Shown piece by piece: positions 18,298 to 28,772 of a DNA stretch of 64,000 bases. Numbering within the stretch: the first letter of the stretch is position 1; each line of letters starts with the position of its first letter. The translations under genes and the position numbers were made by a program. The notes beneath the pieces are model-generated. The model ran no database searches, was not told the origin of the DNA, and was given only the letters and a program-made list of their open reading frames with translations. The stretch comes from Haloferula sp. BvORR071 (lineage in GTDB: Bacteria; Verrucomicrobiota; Verrucomicrobiia; Verrucomicrobiales; Akkermansiaceae): positions 1 to 64,000 of the forward strand of contig NZ_BATP01000057.1 in NCBI RefSeq assembly GCF_000739615.1. The letters run 5' to 3'.

Positions 18298-18576
18298 TTA
18301 TTCCTCGATTTGGACAAAGCTGCCTTTCAAGTAGCGGCAGCGGAAGGGCTCCGCCTTCTTCGCCGGATCCCAGCCGTTCGTGCGCGCGTAGTCGATCGCC
18401 AGCGGCACCATCTCGCGGTTCACCACCCGCGGCACGTCGGCCACGAGATGCTGTCCGCCTGCTGAGGCGCTCATCTCCACCCACAGCTCGTTCTTGCCCC
18501 CGCGGTTGCGGTAGATGAAGCGGTAGTGGGTGTCCTTGTGGTTGATGGCGCTTAGGCCTTTGGTGGGGAAACTCAT
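18298..18576 (-). CDS. Conserved small hypothetical protein
   Basis: A 92-residue soluble, charged protein with no signal peptide or membrane segment. It starts 6 bp after the hemL stop and is followed by the serine hydrolase gene, so the three are probably cotranscribed. The only notable features are an aromatic N-terminal half (THYRFIYRNRGG) and a C-terminal RCRYLKGSF. I do not recognise a family. Confidence 0.6.
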   Translation of the reverse strand: MSFPTKGLSAINHKDTHYRFIYRNRGGKNELWVEMSASAGGQHLVADVPRVVNREMVPLAIDYARTNGWDPAKKAEPFRCRYLKGSFVQIEE

Positions 18577-18582
18577 GATGAT

Positions 18583-19866
<1,284 letters not shown>

Positions 19867-19965
19867 ACGCCGATTCTGCCCATCTCGCCCAGCGGGTCAA
19901 CAGAGAGAACTTTTGTTTCGCTGTAAGCCCGGTAGGATTAGTGGTTTCTGCAGGCGTGGCGACCC

Positions 19966-20982
19966 TCAAAGAAGCGTCACGCCATTGCCATTCACCTCCG
20001 GATACACCGCCACGCCCTTCTCCAAACGCACGCCGGTGGCGATGTCCGTTGCGATCAGTACCGCGCCGTCCATGTCCACATAGTCCAGCAGCGGCAGCAG
20101 TTGCCCGATCGCGCTGATGCCTACGCTCGATTCGGTCATGCAGCCGATCATCACCTTCAGCCCGCGCTGGCGGGCGTCCGCGATCATCCGCAGCGCCGGC
20201 GTCATCCCGCCGGCCTTGCAGAGCTTGATGTTGATGCCGTCGTAGAGCCCGTCGCAGCGCGCGACATCCGCTTCGGTCTGGCAGCTCTCGTCGGCGATCA
20301 CTGGTAGCGCACAGCGTCCCTTCAGGGTCTTCATCCCGTCCCAGTCGTCGCGCTTCAGCGGCTGCTCGAAGAATTCCACGCCCAGCTCCTTCATTTCCGG
20401 CGCATAGGCCAAGGTCTGCTCCGCAGTCCATGCCGTGTTGGCATCGATCCGGAAGACCGCATCCGTGTGCTTCCGCAGTTCACGCACGATCGCCAGGTCA
20501 TCACCGGTGCCCAGCTTGATCTTGTAGATCGGCCAGCCGTCGAATTCCTTCATCTTCATCACCATCTTGTCGATAGTGTCGATGCCGATGGTGTAGTCGC
20601 TTGCCACGTTCTGGTCCAAGCTCAGGCCCCACAGCTTCCAAACCGGTGCGCCCTCGCGCTTGCCCCATAGGTCGTGCGCCGCCTGGTCCAGCCCGCAGAG
20701 TGCGAAGCGGTTCTCGCCTAGCACCGGCAGAACGCGGTTCCACAGCTCCTCCGGAGTCGTGAAGTCACCGCTCTCAATTACCGGTCGCGCCGCTTCCAGT
20801 GAGGCACGCATCGAACTCGGCGTGAAGAGATGGAAGGCATGCGAGGACGACGCTTCGCCATAGCCGATGATCCCCTCGTGCTCGAGTTCGATCAGCAGAT
20901 TGTGCTGCAGCGTGGTGGTCCCCAGGGCAATCGTGAAAGGGTGCCGCAGCGGCAGCTTGATGTCGTGAATGCGTAGCTTCAT
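19966..20982 (-). CDS. Dipeptide epimerase (L-Ala-D/L-Glu epimerase type)
   Basis: A 338-residue enolase-superfamily enzyme of the muconate-lactonizing subgroup. The KxK motif is Lys154/Lys156 (YKIKLG), metal ligands are Asp180 (RIDANTAW), Glu206 (FFEQPL) and Asp231 (VIADES), and Lys253 is the opposite base (GINIKLCKAGG). This arrangement matches L-Ala-D/L-Glu epimerases that recycle murein peptides, although other dipeptide substrates occur. It sits 5 bp after a serine hydrolase gene that could produce or process such peptides. Confidence 0.85.
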   Translation of the reverse strand: MKLRIHDIKLPLRHPFTIALGTTTLQHNLLIELEHEGIIGYGEASSSHAFHLFTPSSMRASLEAARPVIESGDFTTPEELWNRVLPVLGENRFALCGLDQAAHDLWGKREGAPVWKLWGLSLDQNVASDYTIGIDTIDKMVMKMKEFDGWPIYKIKLGTGDDLAIVRELRKHTDAVFRIDANTAWTAEQTLAYAPEMKELGVEFFEQPLKRDDWDGMKTLKGRCALPVIADESCQTEADVARCDGLYDGINIKLCKAGGMTPALRMIADARQRGLKVMIGCMTESSVGISAIGQLLPLLDYVDMDGAVLIATDIATGVRLEKGVAVYPEVNGNGVTLL

Positions 20983-20987
20983 GAAGT

Positions 20988-22634
20988 TTACTTGATCCGT
21001 TCGAGCCGCATGTTCGCGAATTCCACTGCGCTGACCTTGCCGCTCTCATCCGCCAGGAAGACCGCGTGCTCTTTGAAATACATGCCCTCCGGCAAGGCGA
21101 AGACGTGGCGGTTTACTGGCGTCAGCCGGTAGTCCACCATGTTCTCCGTGGTGGCGTAGAGCCGGCCATGCTTCGCATGCACTACGAACGGGATCAGCCC
21201 GGGCCCGTAGCCGCCCGTCAGAGCCTTCCATTCCTTTGGCACCTCGCGCTTCTCCAGCACCCGCGTGAAACGCTGCGCGCCGGCGACCAAGGTCTTCACC
21301 TCACCCTTTTCGTCGCGTTCGACCGCCACCGACAGATGGTCGTGGATCTTGCTCTCCAGCACATAGCGGTCCTTCGCGCCGGGCTGGAGCGTGCAGGGCT
21401 GGCTGGACACATTGCCTCTCAGCAGCTTGCCATCCGCCTTTAGCTCCATCCAAAAGCTCTGTGACTCCCAAGCCCCCGCGAGGCTCGCAAGCTCCTCACC
21501 CGCCTCCACCGTTTTCTTGGCCGGCGGTAATTTCACACCCTTCGCTTCCAGCATCCGGATCAGCGCCTCATTCGCCAGATACTGCGAACGACCGTTCACG
21601 ATGTCCTCGTTGATCAGCACCACCACCCCGATTTTGTGCTGCGGTAGGTAAGTGAGCGCCGTGCTGTGCCCATACACCGCACCTCCATGACCCACGGTCT
21701 TCAGGCCCTTCCACTCGCCAACCGCGAAGCCGATGCCGAAACTGCCATTTTGATCGAACTGCGGCTTCCACATCTCCTCCAGCGTCTCTTTCTTCAGGAT
21801 CCGCCCGCCCGGCGAGTCACCGCCAGCCGCCAGCATCATCATGAAGCGCCCGAGGTCTCCGGCCGTGGTGAAGAGATTGCCCGCGGGAATCGTCCCCAAG
21901 TCGAAGACCGGCGTGCTCCTCTCCTTGAAGCCACCCTTGCCATCCGCCGCCCGGATGTGCGAGGCCAGCACTTCATGCACGTCCTTGTGCAGCCATGCCG
22001 AGCGGTTCATCCCCAACGGCTTCAGGATTGCGGCCCGCTGCAAATCGGGAAAGGGCTTGCCCGCCGCTTCCGAGGCAATCTGCCCGGCCAGGCTCGGCGC
22101 GATGTTCGAATAGCGGTTCTCGCTGTTCGGCGGCGAGGCCAGAGCCGAACCCTTCAGGCTATCCACCGTCGCTTTCAGCGTCGGCTCCTTGTCATCGAAA
22201 TAACCGCCCACCGTTGCCTCCCGTTGCATCCCCGAGCGGTGGCACAAGAGATGCCGCAGCGTGATGGCTTGCCCATCGAAGGGATTCACCGGCAAGCGAG
22301 CGGCAGGCAATGGTGCATCGATGTCCAGCTTGCCCTGCTCCGCCAGTTGCATCACCGCCACCGCATTGAAGAGCTTCGATACGGATCCCGCGCGAAACAC
22401 GCTGTCCGCCTTCGCCTCGCCGAAACCCTTCTCATACACGATCGACTGCCCGTCCACCCAGGCCACCGCGATTCCGCCGAGATCCCACTCCTTCATCTCG
22501 GCTTTCACGGTCGCCTCATACCCGTTGATCGCGGCGCTGTAGTCCGTGGCAAGGAGAGGCGAGGACATGGAAATGGCAAGTAGGACGAGGGGAAGAAATC
22601 TCACAGGCGAGAGGTAATCACGATATCGCAGCAT
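20988..22634 (-). CDS. Secreted serine hydrolase, class C beta-lactamase family
   Basis: A 548-residue protein with signal peptide. Active-site motifs are SVSK (Ser-x-x-Lys) near residue 80, Tyr-Ser-Asn (NRYSNIAPS) and a His-Gly-Gly motif (VGHGGAVYGHS). A 150-residue C-terminal domain follows the catalytic part. The ATG at 22634 lies 4 bp after the upstream stop; an earlier in-frame start would overlap that gene. Neighbours are the epimerase and a PLP synthase, all in one direction with almost no gaps, so a peptide-processing operon is likely. Confidence 0.82.
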   Translation of the reverse strand: MLRYRDYLSPVRFLPLVLLAISMSSPLLATDYSAAINGYEATVKAEMKEWDLGGIAVAWVDGQSIVYEKGFGEAKADSVFRAGSVSKLFNAVAVMQLAEQGKLDIDAPLPAARLPVNPFDGQAITLRHLLCHRSGMQREATVGGYFDDKEPTLKATVDSLKGSALASPPNSENRYSNIAPSLAGQIASEAAGKPFPDLQRAAILKPLGMNRSAWLHKDVHEVLASHIRAADGKGGFKERSTPVFDLGTIPAGNLFTTAGDLGRFMMMLAAGGDSPGGRILKKETLEEMWKPQFDQNGSFGIGFAVGEWKGLKTVGHGGAVYGHSTALTYLPQHKIGVVVLINEDIVNGRSQYLANEALIRMLEAKGVKLPPAKKTVEAGEELASLAGAWESQSFWMELKADGKLLRGNVSSQPCTLQPGAKDRYVLESKIHDHLSVAVERDEKGEVKTLVAGAQRFTRVLEKREVPKEWKALTGGYGPGLIPFVVHAKHGRLYATTENMVDYRLTPVNRHVFALPEGMYFKEHAVFLADESGKVSAVEFANMRLERIK

Positions 22635-22638
22635 CGCA

Positions 22639-23784
22639 TCACAGCAGCCCGCGCAGCGCACGCAGCAAATCATCGATCATCTCCAATTCATGCCCGGAGC
22701 ACACCGCGAAGCGCATGATCCCCTCCGGCCCGCTGCCGACATAAGAGGTCACCGGCACGATGAAGCCCTGCGCCCGCAGCTCCCGGTGCAGTCGCTGCAT
22801 GTTTCCCGCCCTGCCGATCGCCACGCCCACATGCGCCGAGGGTACATCATGGACCTCCAATCCCAGTTCGCGCAGCCCCTGTCTCAAGTGCAGCGCATTC
22901 CGCCGCAGCCGCTCGCGATAAGAGGGATCCCCGGCCACCAGCTCCAGCGCCTTGGCCGTCGCGGCGGCCACCGGCGTGGGCGGCGCGCTCGCCCCGTCGT
23001 AGTAGTTCGAGGAATGCCGCAGCTTCTCCATGAAGAAGCGGTGGCCGGTAATGATCCCGCCGAAGCCCCCCATCGCTTTTCCCAGAGTCCTACCGCAGAG
23101 GATGTTCACGCCCAAGCACGGCGTCCCGCCATTCACCGCATCGCCCAAACCGAGATGCTCCAGGCTACCCCGGCCTCCTTCGCCCAGCACCCCCAGCCCA
23201 TGTGCGTCATCTACCATAAGCACCGCCGGGGCGAATTCAGCCAGCAGCTTCACATACTCATCCAGTGGAGCCAGGTGACCCGTCGCCGCCACCAGTCCAT
23301 CGCTCATCACCAGCGGCACCCCGCCATGCGGCAAGTGCGCATGCAGCTTCGCCCGCAAATCCTCCGGGTCGCGCGCATGGAAGCGATGGATTGGCAAGCC
23401 CCGGATCTTCGCCGCCTCCACCACACAGAAGTGCGCCGCCTCATCCAGGAAGATCGCGGCAGCCGCCTCCACCGCCTGCACCAGGATGTGATTCGCCGCG
23501 TAGCCGGAGCTGAAATAAAATCCCTCCTCCTGCCCCGAATATTCCGCCGCCCGCCGCTCCACCTCTAACAAAGGCGCACTATTCCCAAATCCCGCCCGGC
23601 TCGTCGCCGTGTGAAAGCCATACTTCCGAAACCCCTCGCAGCCCGCCGCGATTACCTCCGGATGTCCGTGCAACCCATAGTAGCTGGTGCCTGCAAAGTA
23701 ACGGTAGAGACGCCCATCGATCCACACCTCCGGGCCGGGAGGGGATTCCATCAGGGGAGGGGAAGGCATTGGAGAGAAAGGCAA
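22639..23784 (-). CDS. Alpha-oxoamine synthase, BioF-like
   Basis: A 381-residue PLP enzyme of fold type I. Motifs: the substrate loop GFHTATSRAGFGNSAPLLEVE, LMVDDAHGLGVLG with the cofactor Asp, and Lys236 in RTLGKAMGGFGG as the PLP lysine. The family (8-amino-7-oxononanoate synthase, 2-amino-3-ketobutyrate CoA ligase and relatives) condenses an amino acid with an acyl-CoA. No other biotin genes are adjacent, and the next two genes concern peptides, so the product may not be biotin. It is the first gene of the operon. Confidence 0.8.
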   Translation of the reverse strand: MPFSPMPSPPLMESPPGPEVWIDGRLYRYFAGTSYYGLHGHPEVIAAGCEGFRKYGFHTATSRAGFGNSAPLLEVERRAAEYSGQEEGFYFSSGYAANHILVQAVEAAAAIFLDEAAHFCVVEAAKIRGLPIHRFHARDPEDLRAKLHAHLPHGGVPLVMSDGLVAATGHLAPLDEYVKLLAEFAPAVLMVDDAHGLGVLGEGGRGSLEHLGLGDAVNGGTPCLGVNILCGRTLGKAMGGFGGIITGHRFFMEKLRHSSNYYDGASAPPTPVAAATAKALELVAGDPSYRERLRRNALHLRQGLRELGLEVHDVPSAHVGVAIGRAGNMQRLHRELRAQGFIVPVTSYVGSGPEGIMRFAVCSGHELEMIDDLLRALRGLL

Positions 23785-23794
23785 ATTACTAATG

Positions 23795-23979
23795 ACTAAG
23801 CACTAATTTTTAAACAGGAGTGTGTTGGGGAGAGGTAGCTCCGCTTGGCGGGCACGCTTGCAATGAAGCGCTCCAGAAAGTGAGGGGAAATCCGAGGCTC
23901 TCGCCCAACCCGGACATTCTAGAACTGCGCCTGCACCCTTCTTCATCACACTCTGGTTTAAAAATTAGTGCTTGGTAGT
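23795..23979. mobile_element. MITE-like element with about 30-bp terminal inverted repeats
   Basis: The left end at 23795-23824 contains AGCACTAATTTTTAAAC and GAGTGTG. The right end at 23948-23979 is its inverted copy with two small differences. The interior of about 120 bp is GC-rich and has no supported gene. The element fills the gap between the oxoamine synthase and the DUF1501 gene. Confidence 0.75.
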
Positions 23980-23994
23980 TGATGGTTCTCTTCC

Positions 23995-25449
23995 TCAAGC
24001 CAGCACCGCCTTCACCACCTTCCCGTGCACATCCGTCAACCGGTAGTGCCTCCCTTGGAACTTATACGTCAGCTTCTCGTGGTCGATCCCTAACAAGTGC
24101 AGAAGCGTCGCCTGGAAATCGTGCACGTGCACCCCCTCCTTCGCCACGTTGAAGCCCAGCTCGTCACTCTCTCCATGCGTATACCCGGCCTTCACCCCTC
24201 CACCCGCCATCCACAGGGTGAAGGCATAGGGGTGGTGGTCGCGGCCCCAGTTCGGCCGGTCGTTGAGATCGCCTTGGATGAAAGGAGTGCGTCCGAATTC
24301 ACCGCCCCAGATCACCAGGGTGTCCTCCAGCAGACCGCGCATCTTCAGATCCTTCACCAGCGCCGCACTCGGCTGGTCCGTATCCTTGCACTGCGAATAA
24401 AGCTCCGTCGTCAGGCTCTTGTGCTGGTCCCAGCCCGCGTGCATCAGCTGCACAAACCGAGTCCCGCGCTCCACCAGTCGCCGCGCCAGCAAGCAATTCC
24501 GCGCAAAGGTCCCCGGCTTGTTCACGTCGGGCCCATACATATCGAGCACCTCCTTTGGTTCCCCCGAAATATCCGCCAGCTCCGGTACGCTGGTCTGCAT
24601 CCGGTAGGCCATCTCATACTGCGCGATCCGCGTTGCCACTTCCGGATCGCCGCTTTCCTCCAGCTTGCGCTGGTTCAGTTGCGCGATCCCATCGAGCATG
24701 TTTCGCCGCAGTTCGGGGCTCACGCCTTGGGGATTATTCAGATACAGCACCGGATCGCTGCCCGCGTGCAACTTCACCCCTTGGTGCCGGGATGGCAGGA
24801 AGCCCGAACTCCAGTAGGAGTCGTAGAAGATCTGCCCGCAGGTCGTCGCCGGATTCACCGAGGTCATCGCCACGAAGGTCGGCAGGTTCCGGTTCAGGCT
24901 GCCCAGGCCATAAGACAGCCAGGCCCCGATCGTCGGTCGCCCCGGAAGCTGGTTACCGCTGAGGAAGAAATTGATCGCGGGTGCATGGTTCACCTGCTCT
25001 GTGAACATGCTCTTCACGAAGCACAGTTCATCCGCAATCCCCGCCGTGAAGGGCATCAGCGAACTCACCGTCGCCCCGCTCTTCCCGTGGTTCTGGAAAG
25101 GCTCCAGCGGCGCCAGCAGCTTCTTGCCACTGGCATTTCCCGTCATCGTGCTGAAGCGCTTTCCCGCAAGAAGGGAATCCGGCACCGCCTCCCCGTGCCG
25201 CTTCGCCAGCTCCGGCTTGTAGTCGAAAAGCTCCACGTGGCTCGGCGCGCCGTTCTGGAACAAGTAGATCACCCGCTTCGCCTTGGGCGCGATCTGCGTG
25301 ATCGCCGCCGGAATCTCATCCCCGTTGGCGAAGGCATCTTCCCCTAACAAGCTCGCCAGCGCCGCCATGCCGATCCCGGTGGCGCTCTTCCCGAAGAAGT
25401 AGCGGCGGTTCACGAGAAGCTGTCGTTCGGTGATCGGGTGCATCGTCAT
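23995..25449 (-). CDS. DUF1501 family protein
   Basis: A 484-residue protein with a Tat-like N-terminus (NRRYFFGKSATGIGMAALASLL), so probably exported folded. It has DUF1501 landmarks: VIYLFQNGAPSHVELFDYKP, FMPFTAGIADELCFVKSM-like spacing, VIWGGEFGRTPF and HHPYAFTLWMAGGGVKAG, which resemble the alkaline-phosphatase/sulfatase core. In Planctomycetes and Verrucomicrobia these genes nearly always pair with a PSCyt1/DUF1549/DUF1553 gene, as here. The biochemical role is not established. Confidence 0.88.
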   Translation of the reverse strand: MTMHPITERQLLVNRRYFFGKSATGIGMAALASLLGEDAFANGDEIPAAITQIAPKAKRVIYLFQNGAPSHVELFDYKPELAKRHGEAVPDSLLAGKRFSTMTGNASGKKLLAPLEPFQNHGKSGATVSSLMPFTAGIADELCFVKSMFTEQVNHAPAINFFLSGNQLPGRPTIGAWLSYGLGSLNRNLPTFVAMTSVNPATTCGQIFYDSYWSSGFLPSRHQGVKLHAGSDPVLYLNNPQGVSPELRRNMLDGIAQLNQRKLEESGDPEVATRIAQYEMAYRMQTSVPELADISGEPKEVLDMYGPDVNKPGTFARNCLLARRLVERGTRFVQLMHAGWDQHKSLTTELYSQCKDTDQPSAALVKDLKMRGLLEDTLVIWGGEFGRTPFIQGDLNDRPNWGRDHHPYAFTLWMAGGGVKAGYTHGESDELGFNVAKEGVHVHDFQATLLHLLGIDHEKLTYKFQGRHYRLTDVHGKVVKAVLA

Positions 25450-25609
25450 TCGAAGTTCAGTTCAAGGCCGCGACTGTGGCTTCGGGTGGATGTCGCTGGG
25501 GTAGGAGACCACGGACAGGCGGAGAGGAAGCGCCCCCACAGCCAAAGCGGTGTCGTGCCACCGCACTCCATAGGTGCCTGGCGGGTTTGGCATCGGTTTG
25601 AGACTCGTT
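25450..25609. other. Intergenic, possible dispersed repeat
   Basis: This gap separates the two paired genes. The segment 25520-25570 (AAAGCGGTGTCGTGCCACCG) looks like a dispersed intergenic repeat of this lineage, judged only from its style. No second copy is visible in this window. Confidence 0.3.
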
Positions 25610-28600
25610 TCATTCCTTCGTCATCGCCTCATCCGTATTCAAAATCGAAAGGCAAACCGATGCCAGCGCAGCCAGCTCCACCGGCTCCATCGTCAGCTCC
25701 GCCACCGCATCGCCATCGGCCAGGAAGGCCTTCGCCCCTTTGGCATCCGCCGCGAAGCTTTCCCGCGCCTCCCGCTGCATCCCTAACAAAATCTTCGCTT
25801 CCTCTTCCTTCGCCTCACGCCCCAGGATGATCGCAAACGCCCTCCCCACGGCCTTCTCCGCACCCATCTCCTTCACCGCTCGCGCCGCCAGTAACCTCGC
25901 CGCCTCCACATAGGTCGTATCGTTCAGCATCGATAGCGCATGCAGCGGTGTATTCGTCCGCCCCGGATTCACCGTGCACTGCTCCCGCTTTGCGTTGTCG
26001 AAGAACATCGGCGGCATGCTGATCCGCCGCCAGAAAGTGTAGAGGCTCCTACGGTGCAATCCTTCGCCCTTGTCCCGCTCGTACTTCACCTTCCCGAAGG
26101 TTGCATCCGGCCACAGGTTCTCCGGCGAATACGGCTTCACCGGCGCTCCGCCAGTCTTCCTTACCAGCACTCCACTCGCCGCGAGCGCCTGATCCCGGAT
26201 CATCCACGCCGGCATCCGGAATCGCGGCCCGCGTGCCAGCAAACGATTCGCCGGATCCCGCTCCAGCATCTCGGCCGTCACCCGCGACGACTGCCGGTAG
26301 GTCCGACTGGTCACGATCATCCGCACCAGCTTCTTCATGTCCCAGCCGCTCTCCATGAAGTCTGCGGCCAGCAAGTCCAGCAGCTCCGGATGCACTGGCA
26401 CCTCGCTTTGCACGCCGAAGTCCTCCGGCGTCTTGATCAGGCCGATCCCGAAGAACTCCTGCCAGATCCGGTTCACCGTCACCCGCGCCGTCAGCGGATG
26501 ATCCCGCGACACCAGCCACCTCGCCAGATCCAGTCGATTCGCCGGGCCCTCATGTTGGGGCAGGGGAGGGAGGATTCCCGGAGTCGCGGCATCCACCTCC
26601 GCCAGCGGCTTGTCGTAAGAGCCCACCGCGAGCACATGCGTCGTGCGCTGCTGCTTGCGGTCTGCCATCACCATCACCTTCGGCATGCCCTCGCGCAGCT
26701 TCTTCAGCTTCCCCTCCAGTCCTGTCTTGTTAGAGGCCAGCTTGCCATACTCGCTGTCGCCCTTTAGGAAGGCCTCGCGCACCAGCTTGGCCTGCTCGGC
26801 ATTGCGCTCCGCCGCAGCCACCCGCAACGCCGCCATCAGTGGCAGTTGATCCGGATTGGAGAGCGCCGGCGTCGGCTCGGCAGTGGTCGCCAGCCGGAAT
26901 CTTCCCAGATTGTGATTCGGGTGCGGCGAGTCATGCCGCAGCGTGAGCTCCAGCGCAGCCCTTGGCGGCACCTCGATCGGCTGTGCCAGATGGAAGATCG
27001 CCGCATGATTGCGCTCGATCGGCTTGCCTTCCCACACCGCCCAGCCACTCCGCGGATCATCGTCCAAGGCTCCGCCCACCAGGAACGCATTGCCTTGCTC
27101 GTAGGTCGCTTCCGCCCGGCCAAACTGCAGCCGCTCCTTCTTCCCATCCGGCAGGACCAGCATCACCTCGAATCCCGTGAGCACGAAGTTCCCGCTATCC
27201 GATCGGGCGATCCCGCCATGCGTCATGCTTGGGTCCCGCATCGCCTCCAGCCGCAGCGCCGTCAGCCTGCCCGGTGCTACCGGTGCCTGCACCACATAGG
27301 TCGCATTCACCGGATTCGCGCCGAAGGTCAGCACCGAACGATCCTCCAGCACCTTCGCCTCCGCACCGGTGATCGATTTCACCTCCAGCATCTGCCAGGC
27401 ATCCGCCATATCCTGCGCCAGCATCCGCGCCTCCCATGCTGACTGCTCTTGTTCTAAGAGCTTCGCCCGTGCCGCCAGCTTGCTTTCCGCTTCCCGCAGC
27501 TCGCCTGTCAGATGTTCCTGCTCCTGACGCTGTGTTTCATCCGCCACCGCGATCACTGGTGGCGTCTGCGGATCTCCGCCACTGCCATCCACCGGCGTCT
27601 GGTTGAAGAAGGCCAGCAGGCTGTAGTAGTCGCGCTGCTTCAGCGGATCGTATTTGTGATCGTGGCAGCGGCAGCAGTTCATCGTTAGCGCCATCCACAC
27701 CGTGCCAGTGGTCTCCGCCATATCCATGGCGTAGTTTACCCGGTTCTCCTCCGGGATGCTGCCACCCTCGCCATTGATCGGGTGATTGCGCAGGAAGCCG
27801 GTCGCCAGGATCTGCTCCTCCGTCGCGTTTGGCAGCAGGTCACCGGCGAGCTGCCAGACCGTGAATTGGTCGTAGGGCAGATTCCGGTTGAAGGCGGACA
27901 CCACCCAGTCGCGCCACGGCCACATCGTCCGGTCAGCATCGCCCTGATAGCCGTTGGAGTCCGCATAGCGCGCCGCATCCAGCCAGGGCCACGCCATCCG
28001 CTCGCCATAGGCCGGGTCCGCCAGGAAGCGGTCCACCAGTTTCTCCCAGGCATCCGGTGCCGTATCCGCCAAGAATTCCGCGCTCTCCTCCGGCGTCGGC
28101 GGCAGCCCCCGCAGGTCCAGCGACAGCCGGCGGATCAGCGTCTCCTTCGCCGCTTCCGGTGCGATGCCTAGCCTCTCCTTCGCCAGTCGCCGTTCCACCA
28201 CCTCATCCACCGGATGCTTGTCCGCCGGCAGGGCAGGGCGGTCCACCTTCACCAGCGACCAGTGCGGCTGATACTTTGCCCCCGCCTCGATCCAGCGCTT
28301 CAGCAGCGCCTTCTCGGACTCCGATAGCTTCAGGTGCGAATCCGCCGGTGGCATCACCTCATCCGGATCCTTCGAGGTGATCCTCTGCCATGCCTCCGAC
28401 TCCTGCGGCTTGCCCGGCACGATCGCCTTGTCCGCATAGGCTCCCTCCGGCGTGTCCAGCCGCAGGTCGGCCTCCCGCGCCTTGGCATCGAAGCCGTGGC
28501 AGACGAAGCAGCGGTCCGAGAGGATCGGCCGGATGTCCCGGTTGAACTCGGGTGCGGGCTCCGCGGCATGCCCCGCCGCCACCATGGCGAGCGCGAGCAG

Positions 28601-28651
28601 CACGGCGAGTCCCCGGGATGGCTGGAGTTTCAAGTCCAAGGCGAAACGCAA
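25610..28651 (-). CDS. PSCyt1 / DUF1549 / DUF1553 protein
   Basis: A 1013-residue exported protein. After the signal peptide comes a planctomycete-type cytochrome c domain with one haem motif Cys-Phe-Val-Cys-His and DEVMPPADSHLKLSESEK. DUF1549 follows (RLSLDLRGLPPTPEESAEFL; YADSNGYQGDADR; CCRCHDHKYDPLKQRDYYSL, with a second CxxCH). A LamG-like central part and DUF1553 (RVTVNRIWQEFFGIGLIKTPEDFG; PLHALSMLNDTTYVEAARLL) complete the protein. It is transcribed with the downstream DUF1501 gene. The system is widespread in this superphylum, with suggested roles in polysaccharide or sulfated-compound turnover. Confidence 0.9.
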   Translation of the reverse strand: MRFALDLKLQPSRGLAVLLALAMVAAGHAAEPAPEFNRDIRPILSDRCFVCHGFDAKAREADLRLDTPEGAYADKAIVPGKPQESEAWQRITSKDPDEVMPPADSHLKLSESEKALLKRWIEAGAKYQPHWSLVKVDRPALPADKHPVDEVVERRLAKERLGIAPEAAKETLIRRLSLDLRGLPPTPEESAEFLADTAPDAWEKLVDRFLADPAYGERMAWPWLDAARYADSNGYQGDADRTMWPWRDWVVSAFNRNLPYDQFTVWQLAGDLLPNATEEQILATGFLRNHPINGEGGSIPEENRVNYAMDMAETTGTVWMALTMNCCRCHDHKYDPLKQRDYYSLLAFFNQTPVDGSGGDPQTPPVIAVADETQRQEQEHLTGELREAESKLAARAKLLEQEQSAWEARMLAQDMADAWQMLEVKSITGAEAKVLEDRSVLTFGANPVNATYVVQAPVAPGRLTALRLEAMRDPSMTHGGIARSDSGNFVLTGFEVMLVLPDGKKERLQFGRAEATYEQGNAFLVGGALDDDPRSGWAVWEGKPIERNHAAIFHLAQPIEVPPRAALELTLRHDSPHPNHNLGRFRLATTAEPTPALSNPDQLPLMAALRVAAAERNAEQAKLVREAFLKGDSEYGKLASNKTGLEGKLKKLREGMPKVMVMADRKQQRTTHVLAVGSYDKPLAEVDAATPGILPPLPQHEGPANRLDLARWLVSRDHPLTARVTVNRIWQEFFGIGLIKTPEDFGVQSEVPVHPELLDLLAADFMESGWDMKKLVRMIVTSRTYRQSSRVTAEMLERDPANRLLARGPRFRMPAWMIRDQALAASGVLVRKTGGAPVKPYSPENLWPDATFGKVKYERDKGEGLHRRSLYTFWRRISMPPMFFDNAKREQCTVNPGRTNTPLHALSMLNDTTYVEAARLLAARAVKEMGAEKAVGRAFAIILGREAKEEEAKILLGMQREARESFAADAKGAKAFLADGDAVAELTMEPVELAALASVCLSILNTDEAMTKE

Positions 28652-28772
28652 TACGGCAGATTCCCGGCATTCTTCCTTTCCCGGCCGGACAGGTCAATTC
28701 CCCAGCTCCCCTCCCGGCCTAACGAAACGCCGCATTGCAGCTTTCCCCCGAATCCGGCATTCTGCCTCCATC

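Noticed and set aside
23810..23998. Short minus-strand ORF inside the MITE-like element.
   Set aside because: It lies within a repeat with inverted ends and has no coding features of its own.
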